From NCBI RefSeq assembly GCF_004342225.1, contig NZ_SMAR01000027.1, positions 1 through 51,115 on the forward strand: a stretch of DNA of 51,115 bases, read 5' to 3'. Within the stretch, counting starts at the first letter, position 1; each line of letters begins with the position of its first letter. Below the pieces are notes generated by a model that made no database searches, was not told the DNA's origin, and saw nothing but the letters and a program-made list of their open reading frames with translations. This document shows positions 16,650 to 26,238 of the stretch, one piece after another. This stretch comes from Martelella mediterranea. GTDB lineage: Bacteria; Pseudomonadota; Alphaproteobacteria; Rhizobiales; Rhizobiaceae. The translations under genes were made by a program, and so were the position numbers.

Positions 16650-18473
16650 ATGCTGGCTTTCCGGCGTACTATATCCGTTTTATTTTCTGCCGCTGTCGCG
16701 CTCATCGCATCGCGACTGGCTATTGATGTTTTTTTCGCAGATGGCATCGATTTCGTCGATTACATCCGGATTGCGCTTTGTGCTGCGACTGCGGCCTGGA
16801 TTGCCTGGGGTGCATCCTTGGGCGTCGGCGGGCTGATTGGCGGGAAGATGAAGACGCCGCCGCGCGCGAGCCTGAGCGAGAGCGGATTAAGTGCCAGAAC
16901 AGCTATTTTGATCCCGGTCTATAACGAGGATCCCCGCGAGACATTTTCTTCTGCGCTGGCAATGGCCAACAGTCTTGCCCAAACCGATCATGCGGACCTG
17001 TTCGATATCGTTATCCTTTCCGACAGCCGCAACGAAAGCGTGGTTGCCGAAGAGGAGGAGTGGTTTCGCAAACTGCATGCGGACATGCCGCGACAGGTTG
17101 GCGCGTTTTACCGCCGCCGTACCGATAATGCCGGTAAGAAAGCCGGAAATATCGGTGATTTCGTGCGCCGTTATGGCGCGCGATACACCTATATGCTGAT
17201 CCTCGACGCAGACAGCCTGATGGAAGGTGAAACCATCATCGAGATGCTGCGCCGGATGGAGGCAGAGCCAAAGCTGGGCCTGCTGCAGTCTCTGCCAAAA
17301 ATCATTGAATCTGAATCATGGTTTGCACGCGCTCTCCAGTTTTCCGCTGGTCTTTTTTCGCCGATTTATACGCGCGGTCTGGCACGCATGCAGGGCAGTG
17401 AGGGGCCGTTCTGGGGCCATAACGCCCTTGTGCGCACCGAAGCTTTTGCTGAAAGCTGCGGCCTTCCTGCACTTTCAGGGCGTCCGCCTTTCGGGGGGCA
17501 TATCCTCAGTCACGATTATGTGGAAGCTGCTCTTCTTGCCCGCAAGGACTGGATCGTGCGGGTCGATTACGATCTTGAGGGCTCCTTCGAGGAAGGTCCG
17601 CAGAATACGGTCGATTTTGCCAAGCGTGACCGTCGCTGGTGTCAGGGTAACCTCCAGCACATCCGGCTTCTGTTTGCGCCGGGCATCAAGGCCTGGAACC
17701 GCTTCACGTTTCTGCAAGGAGTGATGGCTTATGTCAGTTCACCGCTCTGGATGATGTTTATTGTTGCTTCTGTCGTTGCGCCGCTTTTTGCGCCTGAGCC
17801 GGACTATTTTCCCAGTCCCTATCTGCCCGCAATGTTCCCCAAAGCTGAAACAGCGCTGGCTGTCACATTGCTCGTTGGCGTCGGCGGCCTTCTGATCGGG
17901 CCAAAACTGCTGATCGCGCTTCGGTCAGGGCTGACGGGTGAAGCGCGGCGCTTCGGTGGCTTTGTCCAGGTGTTCTGGTCAACACTGATGGAAGTGGTCT
18001 GGTCTTCTATTCTGGCGCCGATCACACTGATGTATCAGAGCCGTTCGGTCATGCAGGTCGTGCTTGGTATGGATGGCGGCTGGCCGGCCTCCAATCGTGA
18101 AGGGCACTACCTGTCTCTTGAGGATGCATTTCGCGCCAGCTGGTGGATTTCGTTAACGGGCATCCTCATGCTTGCCGGGGCTCATTTCTTTGCCCCGGAC
18201 CTGTTCTACTGGTTGATGCCCATTGCCGTGCCCCAGATTATCAGTCCGTTTCTGATTTCAGTGACATCATCGCGCACAAGCGGTCGGGTCGCATCGGCGC
18301 TTGGACTGTTTCAGACAGTCGAAGAGTTTAGCCGCGCTGCAATCATGATCGAAAAGGATCAGGTTCTGGCGCGCTGGAGGCCTGAAACAGTTTCTGCTGA
18401 CATTTCTGAAGCAGAAGGTGGCATTGAGTCTGCCACCGATAACCAGCCCGACCTTTCGGGCGTAAAAGGATAG
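16650..18473 (+). CDS. opgH: Glucan biosynthesis glucosyltransferase OpgH (MdoH)
   Basis: This 607-residue inner-membrane family-2 glycosyltransferase makes the beta-1,2-linked glucan backbone from UDP-glucose and passes it to the periplasm. Two N-terminal membrane helices (about 7-28 and 42-65) precede the catalytic domain with ILIPVYNEDPRE (from about 86), LDADS (near 188) and KRDRRWCQGN (near 328). Several C-terminal membrane helices follow. It lacks the long cytoplasmic N-terminus of the E. coli enzyme (about 850 residues). A TAA is in frame two codons before the ATG at 16650, so the protein cannot extend upstream. opgG lies upstream and opgC follows after 6 bp. Confidence 0.93.
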   Translation: MLAFRRTISVLFSAAVALIASRLAIDVFFADGIDFVDYIRIALCAATAAWIAWGASLGVGGLIGGKMKTPPRASLSESGLSARTAILIPVYNEDPRETFSSALAMANSLAQTDHADLFDIVILSDSRNESVVAEEEEWFRKLHADMPRQVGAFYRRRTDNAGKKAGNIGDFVRRYGARYTYMLILDADSLMEGETIIEMLRRMEAEPKLGLLQSLPKIIESESWFARALQFSAGLFSPIYTRGLARMQGSEGPFWGHNALVRTEAFAESCGLPALSGRPPFGGHILSHDYVEAALLARKDWIVRVDYDLEGSFEEGPQNTVDFAKRDRRWCQGNLQHIRLLFAPGIKAWNRFTFLQGVMAYVSSPLWMMFIVASVVAPLFAPEPDYFPSPYLPAMFPKAETALAVTLLVGVGGLLIGPKLLIALRSGLTGEARRFGGFVQVFWSTLMEVVWSSILAPITLMYQSRSVMQVVLGMDGGWPASNREGHYLSLEDAFRASWWISLTGILMLAGAHFFAPDLFYWLMPIAVPQIISPFLISVTSSRTSGRVASALGLFQTVEEFSRAAIMIEKDQVLARWRPETVSADISEAEGGIESATDNQPDLSGVKG

Positions 18474-18479
18474 CGTTGA

Positions 18480-19631
18480 TTGAACAAGGCAGCGGCGCCA
18501 TCGGGCGCGGTGGGTACTTCAGTGCGAGGTGGCCGCGATTCGCGGATCGACGTTCTGCGTGGTCTCGCTCTGATTACGATCTTCGTCGATCACGTTCCGG
18601 GCAATCTCTATTCCTATTATACTTTCAGAATGATCGGTTTTTCCGATGCGGCAGAAGCGTTTGTTCTGATCTCTGGCATTGCAGCCGGTCTTGCCTATAG
18701 CCGTCATTTCCAGCCCGGCAAAACCAGCTCTGCGATTGCCCGCATTCTGCGGCGGGTGCGGACGATTTATCTGGCGCATATTTTCGCTTCGCTGGCAGCT
18801 GCAGTGATGATTGTCGGTGCGTGGCATATCTTCGGTCTGGATGAGTTCATGGCATCGTTTGGCCTGAAGTGGCTGTTGCAGGCTCCGGCTGCCGCACTGG
18901 CCGGGCTAATGCTGCTGACCTATCAGATCAGCTATTTCAACATCCTGCCGCTTTATGTCGTGCTGTTTTTGTTTCTGCCCGGGCTGCTTCTGCTTGGTAC
19001 GTGCCGGATCTGGCTTATGCTGGCGTGTTCTGCAGCCCTTTGGCTTGTTGCGCGGTATTTCGGTCTGAAACTGCCATCCTATCCGGGTGAGTATACCTGG
19101 TTCTTCAATCCGCTGTGCTGGCAGTTTCTGTTTGCAATCGGTCTGGCGGTTGGTATTGCCGCCAAGAAGGGGCGGGTCCTGGTCGGCCCGCACCCCGCTC
19201 TGCTGGGGGCTGCCGCGGCGTTTATCGTATTTGCAGCGTGGTGGCGTCTTTCCGGCGAGTATGCATTTCCATGGCCGGATTTCGTGCCGGACGTGCTGGC
19301 TGATACCAGCAAACAGACACTGGGGCCGGCGCGTATTCTTCATATTCTCGCGGTTGCCTATATCCTGTCATGCCTGCCCTTCTTGAGGCGGCTGTTTGAG
19401 ACGAAGCCATTCTATCCGGTCATGGTTATGGGGCAGGCCAGCCTTGTAACCTTTGTCAGTGGTTCGCTCATTGCTGTTGTATTTCAGGTCATGCGCGTCA
19501 CTGTTCCCCTTACGCTTCTTGCAGATACGCTGTTGCTTTTAGCCGGTTTGAGTGGGCAGTTTTTGCTGGCGCAGTTCCTCCTGCGACGCAGCGGCCGGCT
19601 CTTACCTCTCGAACGTGTTGCAACGGCGTGA
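18480..19631 (+). CDS. opgC: OPG succinyl/acyl modification protein OpgC
   Basis: The 383-residue integral membrane protein has about ten transmembrane helices and the OpgC-domain start RIDVLRGLALITIFVDHVPGN, followed by FSDAAEAFVLISGIAAGLAYS. OpgC proteins add succinyl groups to osmoregulated periplasmic glucans, giving them negative charge. It opens with TTG at 18480, 6 bp after the opgH stop, so it is the last gene of opgG-orf-opgH-opgC, the gene order known from Rhodobacter sphaeroides. It ends 8 bp before the convergent MFS gene. The substituent (succinate) is transferred from that system. Confidence 0.9.
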   Translation: MNKAAAPSGAVGTSVRGGRDSRIDVLRGLALITIFVDHVPGNLYSYYTFRMIGFSDAAEAFVLISGIAAGLAYSRHFQPGKTSSAIARILRRVRTIYLAHIFASLAAAVMIVGAWHIFGLDEFMASFGLKWLLQAPAAALAGLMLLTYQISYFNILPLYVVLFLFLPGLLLLGTCRIWLMLACSAALWLVARYFGLKLPSYPGEYTWFFNPLCWQFLFAIGLAVGIAAKKGRVLVGPHPALLGAAAAFIVFAAWWRLSGEYAFPWPDFVPDVLADTSKQTLGPARILHILAVAYILSCLPFLRRLFETKPFYPVMVMGQASLVTFVSGSLIAVVFQVMRVTVPLTLLADTLLLLAGLSGQFLLAQFLLRRSGRLLPLERVATA

Positions 19632-19639
19632 AGGCCAGA

Positions 19640-21157
19640 TCAGGCTCCGGCTTTGCCGGACTTTGCCTGAGAATACCCAAGCTCCGATGATTTGACGACG
19701 AGCGCTGCAACAAGGCCCAGTCCGGCTGTCAGGGCAGCAAAAAAGAACACGTTTGCAAATGCACTTTCATACGCTGAAACCGCGATGGCGTGGGCCGATT
19801 CACCGAGCTGTCCAAGAGCGACCGGCTTCAGATCCGAGACCGGACCCACGCCGGGAATGCTGCCAGCGGCATCCAGGCTTTTGCCCAGAAGTGCGCCGTA
19901 GATCGAAATGGCTGTCGCAGCGCCAATCATCCGCGACAATGTGACGGTTCCTGTCGCCGCGCCGATATCGCCGCCACGGGCGGCATTCTGAACGCCCAGA
20001 ACCGGGACCTGCTGGCCGAGACCGATCCCTATTCCCTGCAGTCCCATCAAAACGGCAATGAAGAAAAGCGGTGTTTCGCTTCGTCCAAAAACACTGAGCA
20101 TAATGAAGCAGAATGTGCTGAGCGAAAGCCCCAGAATAGCATAGGGCTTGTACCGCCCGCTTGCGGACATCAGTCGCCCGCTGGTTAGGGAGCCAACAAC
20201 AATGCCGGTCGTGACAGGAATAAAAAACAAGCCTGCGCTTGCCGGAGCGAGCCCGAAGACGGATTGCAGGAAAAGCGCGAAATAATTGACCATACCAATC
20301 GCCACCGCGCCACTGGTGATGGATATTGCGATCAGAAGTGCAACGGTCGGATGCGCCAGAAGCAGCAGCGGAATAATCGGTTCGCGGGCGTGTCGCTCGA
20401 CCCGGATCCAAAGCAGGATGCAAACACAGGAGATGGCCAGCACCGTGAAACTGCCCGGTGCTGTCATGGAGCCGAATATCTGGGAAGAGTCACTCCACAA
20501 AACAATCCCGGTCACTGAGATTGCAAGCAGAATGGTACCGGCAAAATCGATTGTCGGCGTTCGGTTCGGCTTGCGGTTTGGCATCAGCATGAACAGTCCG
20601 ATCAGGACAATCAGCCCAAGCGGCAGGTTGATCAGAAAGATCGACCGCCAGCCGAACGCATCGGTCATTGTCCCGCCCAGGATCGGGCCCAGGGCACCGG
20701 AGGTCATGATGACCAGGCTAGCATAACTCTGATATTTCGGCCGTTCCCTTGGTGAAAACAGATCGGCATTCAATGCAAAGATTGAAACCATCAGACCGCC
20801 GCCACCGAAGCCCTGAAGAACACGCGCTGCAATCAGTGTGTTCATGGAAATTGCCAGACCGCAAGTCAGTGAGCCGATCAGAAAAATCGTTATGGCCGTC
20901 ATAAGAACATATTTACGACCGATCAGGTCGCCGAGTTTGCCATAAAGCGGCATAACCGCGCAGGTCGCCAGAAGATAGGCAGAGGCGACCCAGCCAAAAC
21001 GCTCCATCTGGCCGAACTCACCGACAATTGTTGGCAAAGCTGTTGAGACGATCTGATTATCGAGAGTCGCCAGAAACATCGCCATCAGCAGGAACAGGAA
21101 CGCGGCGATCCGCAGTTTCGGGTTCTCGACCAGCGAGATGAATGGCTGTTCTTGCAT
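19640..21157 (-). CDS. MFS multidrug efflux transporter (DHA2/EmrB type, 14 TM)
   Basis: The 505-residue transporter has about fourteen transmembrane helices. Motifs of the EmrB/QacA family are LDNQIVSTALPTIVGEF in helix 1, GKLGDLIGRKYV (loop 2-3) and VLQGFGGGGLMVS, then GPILGGTMTDAFGWRSIFLINLPLG (helix 5-6 region, antiporter motif). It should expel toxic compounds by proton antiport. The ATG at 21157 gives the family-typical short N-terminus; the frame runs open to 21355, across the divergent MarR gene, which is not plausible. A divergent MarR regulator starts 127 bp away and probably represses it. The substrate cannot be told. Confidence 0.9.
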   Translation of the reverse strand: MQEQPFISLVENPKLRIAAFLFLLMAMFLATLDNQIVSTALPTIVGEFGQMERFGWVASAYLLATCAVMPLYGKLGDLIGRKYVLMTAITIFLIGSLTCGLAISMNTLIAARVLQGFGGGGLMVSIFALNADLFSPRERPKYQSYASLVIMTSGALGPILGGTMTDAFGWRSIFLINLPLGLIVLIGLFMLMPNRKPNRTPTIDFAGTILLAISVTGIVLWSDSSQIFGSMTAPGSFTVLAISCVCILLWIRVERHAREPIIPLLLLAHPTVALLIAISITSGAVAIGMVNYFALFLQSVFGLAPASAGLFFIPVTTGIVVGSLTSGRLMSASGRYKPYAILGLSLSTFCFIMLSVFGRSETPLFFIAVLMGLQGIGIGLGQQVPVLGVQNAARGGDIGAATGTVTLSRMIGAATAISIYGALLGKSLDAAGSIPGVGPVSDLKPVALGQLGESAHAIAVSAYESAFANVFFFAALTAGLGLVAALVVKSSELGYSQAKSGKAGA

Positions 21158-21240
21158 GAAATGGAGGCCTGAAATGTGTGCTTTTGGCATGTAACAGTGA
21201 GATTGGCATAATAATGTCAATGGCATATATTTGCAAAGTG

Positions 21241-21255
21241 CATATTTCGAATATG
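21241..21255. promoter_or_regulatory. Candidate MarR operator
   Basis: CATATT-TCG-AATATG is a perfect inverted repeat with 6-bp arms between the divergent MFS and MarR starts. A second, related AT-rich motif, GGCATATATTTGCAAAGTGC, lies just left of it. MarR dimers bind such short palindromes. Confidence 0.5.
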
Positions 21256-21284
21256 GAATTTTGAATAAAGGGGCTGGGAGTACA

Positions 21285-21803
21285 ATGGACGCATCGGACA
21301 GCGACAGGAAAGGCGGCGCCTCTCTGAAACGGCTTTCTGCAACGATGACCCGCAATCAGCTGCTCATGCGCAGGCGTGTTATCAGCCGGGTCACGATTGC
21401 GGCAGTTGCTCCGGCATTGGAGGTGACCCACCTCGATGTCCTTGATCTCGTAAAGCGCCTTGAGGCTGACGGAGAGGTGACCATCGGTGCTGTTGCTGAG
21501 GGGATGCGTATTGATCCCTCACGTGCCAGCCGCATTGTTGCCGAACTGGTCAGTCAGGGGCATCTTGAGCGCCGGATTTGCCAGTCCGATGCGCGTCGGT
21601 CCATTCTGGTGGTAACGGCAGACGGTGAAGCGCTGGTCAGTAAGATCCATGCGGTGAAGCGCAGACTTCTGGAAACCATTACAGAGGACTGGAATGCAGA
21701 GGAGCTGGAAGCGTTTACCGCTCTCTATGAGCGGTTCGTAAGTGCGCTGGAAGACTATGCCCACGATTATGCGCACCAGCATTGTCAGGGAAGCGAAGGC
21801 TGA
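21285..21803 (+). CDS. MarR-family transcription regulator
   Basis: The 172-residue protein has the winged-helix MarR fold at about residues 45-135: LDLVKRLEADGEVTIGAVAEGMRIDPSRASRIVAELVSQGHLERR, then CQSDARRSILVVTADGEALV as the wing. It is a probable ligand-responsive repressor of the divergent MFS exporter. The ATG at 21285 is preferred for the GGGAG 5-6 bases upstream; an ATG-opened frame at 21231 starts inside the operator region. thiN follows on the same strand after 48 bp, perhaps by chance. Confidence 0.88.
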   Translation: MDASDSDRKGGASLKRLSATMTRNQLLMRRRVISRVTIAAVAPALEVTHLDVLDLVKRLEADGEVTIGAVAEGMRIDPSRASRIVAELVSQGHLERRICQSDARRSILVVTADGEALVSKIHAVKRRLLETITEDWNAEELEAFTALYERFVSALEDYAHDYAHQHCQGSEG

Positions 21804-21851
21804 GGCGAATCTGCTTTCGTTTCGTCCCTATATTCGCTATTGCCTTACGGC

Positions 21852-22514
21852 ATGAGCAACAGCGATACCTTTACCATTTTGCTTTCCGGACATCTGGATA
21901 TCAGCGGCAGGCTTAAGAAAGCCGTTGCCGGAAGCCGGTTCATTGCAGCCGATGGCGGTATGCGCCACGCCGAGGGGCTTGGCATCATTCCGGAACTTTG
22001 GGTTGGTGACTTCGATTCGACGGATGAAGGACTTCTGAAGCGCTGGCCGGATATCGAGCAGAAGAGCTTTCCGCCGGAAAAGAACGAAACCGATGGCGCA
22101 CTGGCTGCGGGCGAAGCGATTATTCGCGGCGCCGGTAAGATCATCATGGCCGGCGCTCTGGCGGGCGAACGCACCGATCACGGCCTGATGAACATGCTGT
22201 TCGCCGTCAATATGGCTGAAAACGGCTGTGAGATGATGCTGACCACCGGAGTGGAAGAGGCCTATCCGCTTCTTGCAGGTGAAACCGTGATCGATATACC
22301 GCCAGGTGCGCTGTTCTCAATTCTTGGGTTTTCCGACCTTCATGGTCTGTCGATTGAAAATGCCGGCTATCCGCTGGATGGCTTTGAAGCACCGTTCGGT
22401 CTGCCGCGCACGGTCTCCAACATTGCAGGCCACACGGATGAACCTGTTCGCATAACCTTGAAAAGCGGCCGTGGCATCATCATTGTCCGGCCCTATGATT
22501 TTTCGGGAGTCTGA
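21852..22514 (+). CDS. thiN: Thiamine pyrophosphokinase
   Basis: The enzyme transfers pyrophosphate from ATP to thiamine to form TPP. It has 220 residues. Catalytic motifs are DGG (34-36), the metal-binding GDFDS (52-56), KNETD (77-81) and RTDH (107-110), all in the order of the bacterial TPK domain. A beta-rich thiamine-binding domain forms the C-terminal half. With thiBPQ about 8 kb away it makes a salvage route: imported thiamine is pyrophosphorylated in one step. The ATG at 21852 gives MSNSDTFTIL; a TTG at 21840 is an alternative. The ABC-F gene starts 3 bp after its stop. Confidence 0.92.
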   Translation: MSNSDTFTILLSGHLDISGRLKKAVAGSRFIAADGGMRHAEGLGIIPELWVGDFDSTDEGLLKRWPDIEQKSFPPEKNETDGALAAGEAIIRGAGKIIMAGALAGERTDHGLMNMLFAVNMAENGCEMMLTTGVEEAYPLLAGETVIDIPPGALFSILGFSDLHGLSIENAGYPLDGFEAPFGLPRTVSNIAGHTDEPVRITLKSGRGIIIVRPYDFSGV

Positions 22515-22517
22515 GTT

Positions 22518-24344
22518 TTGGCCCCGCCAATTCTGAAACTGGATGATATTCATTTAAGCTTCGGCGGCACGCCGCTGTTGCAGGGTGCGGGTCTGCAGGT
22601 TGAGCCCGGCGACCGGATCTGCCTGGTCGGGCGCAATGGTTCTGGCAAGTCGACTTTGCTGAAGATTGCTGCAGACATGGTCGAACCGCAGTCAGGCGAA
22701 GTGTTTCGTCACCCCTCCTCGACAGTGCGGTATCTGGAGCAGGCACCTGATTTCTCCGGTTTCGCAACAGTCGAAGATTATGTCGTTGCCGGTCTTGCGC
22801 CGGGCGATGAGCATTATCGCGCGACCTACCTCATGGAGCATCTGGGCGTGGAGCCGGGTGCTGACCCGCGTACGCTCTCCGGAGGAGAGGCCCGCCGTGC
22901 TGCACTGGCGCGTGTTCTGGCGCCTGAACCGGATATCCTGCTTCTCGATGAGCCGACCAACCATCTTGATCTGACCACGATTGAATGGCTGGAAGGTGAG
23001 CTGGCCGGGACGCGTTCGGCGCTGGTTCTGATTTCGCATGACCGGCGTTTTCTTGAAAATACCACCACGGCAACGGTCTGGCTGGATCGCGGTGTTTCGC
23101 GACGGATGAACCGTGGTTTTGCCCATTTTGAAGAATGGCGCGACAAGGTTCTTGAAGAAGAAGAGGCTGAACAGCACAAGCTGGCCCGTGCCATTGTGCG
23201 CGAAGAGCACTGGCTGCGCTATGGTGTGACGGCGCGGCGCAAGCGCAATATGCGCCGTCTTGGCGAGCTGCACGATATGCGTGCGCGCCACCGGGAACAT
23301 CGCGGGCCGCAGGGCACGGTCAACGCCACAGTGACGGAAGGCCGTGAGAGCGGCAAGCTGGTGATTGAGGCTGAAGATATAACCAAGTCTTATGGCGACC
23401 GTGAGATTGTCAAACCGTTCTCACTTAAGGTCAGCCGGGGCGAGCGGATCGGTCTTGTCGGCCCGAACGGTGCGGGCAAGACGACGCTGCTCAAACTGCT
23501 GACCGGTGAGCTGGCCCCCGATAGCGGCTTTGTCCGCCTTGGCGTCAATCTGGAAATGGCGACAATTGATCAGAAGCGTGAAGAGCTGAACCCTGATGAC
23601 ACGCTCTCGCATTATCTCACAGACGGACGCGGCGACACGCTGCTGGTCGATGGTGAGCAGCGTCATGTAACCGGATATATGAAAGATTTCCTGTTTCAGC
23701 CGGAACAGGCCCGCACCCCCATTCGCAGCCTTTCCGGTGGCGAGCGCGCCCGGCTGATGCTGGCGAAGATCCTCGCGCGACCCGCAAATCTGCTGATCCT
23801 TGATGAGCCGACCAATGATCTGGATATCGAAACGCTCGATCTTTTGCAGGAAATCGTCTCCGGTTTTTCCGGCAGCGTCATTCTGGTTTCGCATGATCGT
23901 GATTTCCTCGACCGCACTGTCACGGCAACCATAGCCCCGGCGAACCCTTTGGCCCCAGATGGCGAGTGGCTGGAATATGCCGGCGGCTATTCGGATATGC
24001 AGGCCCAGCGCAAAGGCGCCGAAGCGGAAGCCAGAAAGGCAGAGAAAAAAGAAAAGCAGGCGGCTCAGGCCAAGGCTCAACCGAAGCAGGATCTGCCAAA
24101 GAACAAGGGCAAGCTTTCCTACAAGCAGAAATTCGCGCTCGAAAATCTGCCGAAGGAAATCGAAAAGCTGGAAAGCGATATCGGCAAGCTTGAGGAGAAG
24201 ATGGCTGAACCTGACTTTTTCACGCGCGATCCTGCCGGTTTCAATAAGGCCGCAGGTTTGCTGGAAAAAATGCGTGAGGACCTGTCGTCAAAGGAGGAAG
24301 CCTGGCTGGAGCTGGAAGTTTTGCGCGAGGAACTGGAGAGATAA
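22518..24344 (+). CDS. ABC-F family ATPase (Uup-like)
   Basis: The 608-residue soluble protein has two ABC domains and no membrane part. The first Walker A is GRNGSGKST (38-46) with signature LSGGEARRAALARVL; the second is GPNGAGKTT with LSGGERARLMLAKIL and LLILDEPTNDLD. A linker between them contains RRKRNMRRLGELHDMR, and a charged coiled coil closes the protein, as in Uup. ABC-F proteins act on ribosomes or on DNA junctions (Uup); which applies here is open. It starts with TTG at 22518, 3 bp after thiN, and its stop overlaps the next start (TAATG), so the three genes look like one transcript. Confidence 0.9.
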   Translation: MAPPILKLDDIHLSFGGTPLLQGAGLQVEPGDRICLVGRNGSGKSTLLKIAADMVEPQSGEVFRHPSSTVRYLEQAPDFSGFATVEDYVVAGLAPGDEHYRATYLMEHLGVEPGADPRTLSGGEARRAALARVLAPEPDILLLDEPTNHLDLTTIEWLEGELAGTRSALVLISHDRRFLENTTTATVWLDRGVSRRMNRGFAHFEEWRDKVLEEEEAEQHKLARAIVREEHWLRYGVTARRKRNMRRLGELHDMRARHREHRGPQGTVNATVTEGRESGKLVIEAEDITKSYGDREIVKPFSLKVSRGERIGLVGPNGAGKTTLLKLLTGELAPDSGFVRLGVNLEMATIDQKREELNPDDTLSHYLTDGRGDTLLVDGEQRHVTGYMKDFLFQPEQARTPIRSLSGGERARLMLAKILARPANLLILDEPTNDLDIETLDLLQEIVSGFSGSVILVSHDRDFLDRTVTATIAPANPLAPDGEWLEYAGGYSDMQAQRKGAEAEARKAEKKEKQAAQAKAQPKQDLPKNKGKLSYKQKFALENLPKEIEKLESDIGKLEEKMAEPDFFTRDPAGFNKAAGLLEKMREDLSSKEEAWLELEVLREELER

Positions 24345-24895
24345 TGCCTGCTCGGTTGCACTATTTTGCCTATGGTTCCAACATGCTGGCTGAGCGGCTT
24401 CAGCGGCGTTGTCCCTCCGCGCAGCTGTGCGGCGCTGCAAGGCTTGATCATCACGCACTCGATTTCTCCAAAGTCGCCAATGACATATCCGGAAAGGCGA
24501 CGATTTTTCCCGCTTCCGGTCATCACGTTGAAGGTGTCCTGTTTACGCTGGATTGCTCCGAACAGGTTTTGCTCGATGGCTTTGAAGGTCTTGGCAAAGG
24601 CTATGACCGTCTGAATGACGTTCCGGTTCGTCTCCTGTCTACCGGCGAAACGATAACGGCGATGACCTATATCGCGATGGAAGAATTTCGCGATGCCACG
24701 CGCCGCCCCTTCGACTGGTATCTCTGGCTTGTGCGTGCCGGTGCACGCCAGAATCGTCTGACAGACAGGCATATCGAAAGACTGGCGGCTGAACCTTTTA
24801 TCGTCGATCCGGAAGAAGCGCGCAGAGCCCGGCTGGAAGCGCTGGATATCTTAAGAAAAGCCGGTTTTGATCCCGGCACCCCGGAGGCATTTTAG
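24344..24895 (+). CDS. Gamma-glutamylcyclotransferase-like protein (GGCT fold)
   Basis: The 183-residue protein opens with HYFAYGSNM, the glycine loop that marks the GGCT/AIG2-like fold, and keeps the acidic catalytic position in LLDGFEGLGKGYDR. Members release 5-oxoproline from gamma-glutamyl dipeptides, but many bacterial relatives have no tested substrate. It overlaps the ABC-F stop by one base, so translation is probably coupled. The C-terminal EARRARLEALDILRKAGF is helical. The fold is secure; the substrate is not. Confidence 0.82.
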   Translation: MPARLHYFAYGSNMLAERLQRRCPSAQLCGAARLDHHALDFSKVANDISGKATIFPASGHHVEGVLFTLDCSEQVLLDGFEGLGKGYDRLNDVPVRLLSTGETITAMTYIAMEEFRDATRRPFDWYLWLVRAGARQNRLTDRHIERLAAEPFIVDPEEARRARLEALDILRKAGFDPGTPEAF

Positions 24896-25011
24896 AGTGC
24901 TTTCACCATTGCAACCTTAACAAACGGCTCCATAAAGAAAGTCGGTGTGATAAAGGTCATGCTGATCGGGCCTGGTGGCCGGTTGTTTGATTTGAGACAC
25001 GAAAGAAGCAG

Positions 25012-26238
25012 ATGGCGCAGTCACAGGAACCTCATAACAGCGTCAGAAAACAACGTTGGATCGGGTCATCTTCCGCATCCGCCCGCGTTCCGTTAATCCC
25101 TTCGGTTTCGGCGGCCCGTTGGCTGTTGCTCGGCGTTGCTGCCGCTGCGATCTATTTCTTTCATGGCTTTATCGTGCCGGTGCTGGCAGCCCTGATCATT
25201 GCCTTTGCCTCACAGCCGATCTTCAACGATCTTAACCGGCGTCTGGGCAATCGCCGTGCGCTGACGTCGGCAATCGCGATTTTCCTGATCCTGCTTTTTC
25301 TGATCCTCCCGATTGTCTTTGCCGTTATTTATATGTCGCGTGAGCTGGAGGCGTGGATCATCTGGGCGACCGAGGCCAACAGGATTGGTGCGCCCGCGCC
25401 GGACTGGATTTTCAACCTGCCGGTCGTGGGGCAGTGGATTGCAGAAAAGTGGGAAACCTATCTCGGGCAACCCGGTGATATCGGCCAACTCATTCAGGCT
25501 GTCAGCGGAGAGAATATCGGCGGTATTTATCGCACCGCTCTGTTCGTTGGCGGTCGGGCATTTGGTCTCATTCTGGCGGCGCTGTTCATGCTGATTGCGT
25601 TGTTCTTTATTTACAAGGACGGCCCCAAATTCGTCGGTCAGCTGGACATTATCGGCGAACGTTTGTTTCCAAACCGTTGGCAGAGGATTTCCCGCGTCGT
25701 CCCGGCCACCATTTCGTCAACCGTCACAGGCATGACGCTGATTGCCATGGGGGAGGGCGTTGTTCTGGGCACGGCCTATTATCTTGCAGGGGTGCCGAAT
25801 TATGTTTCCTTCGGACTGATAACTGCCGTCATGGCAATGGTTCCGGGTGGCGCGCCGCTGACCTTTACATTGATTTCCGGTTATCTGATTGCGCGCGGAA
25901 CGCCGGTTCACGGGCTGGCGCTGCTGGCCTGGGGAACGATTGAACTGTTCATCGTCGATAAGACCCTGCGTCCGCGTCTTGTTGGTGGCCCGATCAAACT
26001 GCCATTCCTGCCAACCTTCTTCGGTCTGGTTGGCGGTGTTAAAACCATGGGGCTGATCGGTTTGTTTCTGGGGCCGGTTTTGATGGCGCTGATGGTCGCG
26101 ATCTGGCGTGAGTGGGTGCTGGAAGCGGCAGACGGCGAGAAAACACCGGAACAGGAAGCCTATTATGAGGCAACAGAACATCACGAGGCGTCGCGCCTTC
26201 CGGACGAAACCGCAGCCCCTCCATCCGGTCAGTCGTGA
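25012..26238 (+). CDS. AI-2E family membrane transporter (PerM/TqsA-like)
   Basis: The 408-residue protein has about eight transmembrane helices in the AI-2E (UPF0118) pattern: a paired N-terminal hairpin (35-60), the periplasmic segment around residues 105-170, and the signature near VPNYVSFGLITAVMAMVPGGAPL with the closing LGPVLMALMVAIWREW. The family includes quorum-signal exporters and sodium-proton antiporters, so the substrate cannot be assigned from sequence. The C-terminus is polar and disordered. The ATG at 25012 follows a GAAAGAAG purine stretch. Its 3' end overlaps the convergent gene at 26229 by 10 bp. Confidence 0.86.
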   Translation: MAQSQEPHNSVRKQRWIGSSSASARVPLIPSVSAARWLLLGVAAAAIYFFHGFIVPVLAALIIAFASQPIFNDLNRRLGNRRALTSAIAIFLILLFLILPIVFAVIYMSRELEAWIIWATEANRIGAPAPDWIFNLPVVGQWIAEKWETYLGQPGDIGQLIQAVSGENIGGIYRTALFVGGRAFGLILAALFMLIALFFIYKDGPKFVGQLDIIGERLFPNRWQRISRVVPATISSTVTGMTLIAMGEGVVLGTAYYLAGVPNYVSFGLITAVMAMVPGGAPLTFTLISGYLIARGTPVHGLALLAWGTIELFIVDKTLRPRLVGGPIKLPFLPTFFGLVGGVKTMGLIGLFLGPVLMALMVAIWREWVLEAADGEKTPEQEAYYEATEHHEASRLPDETAAPPSGQS

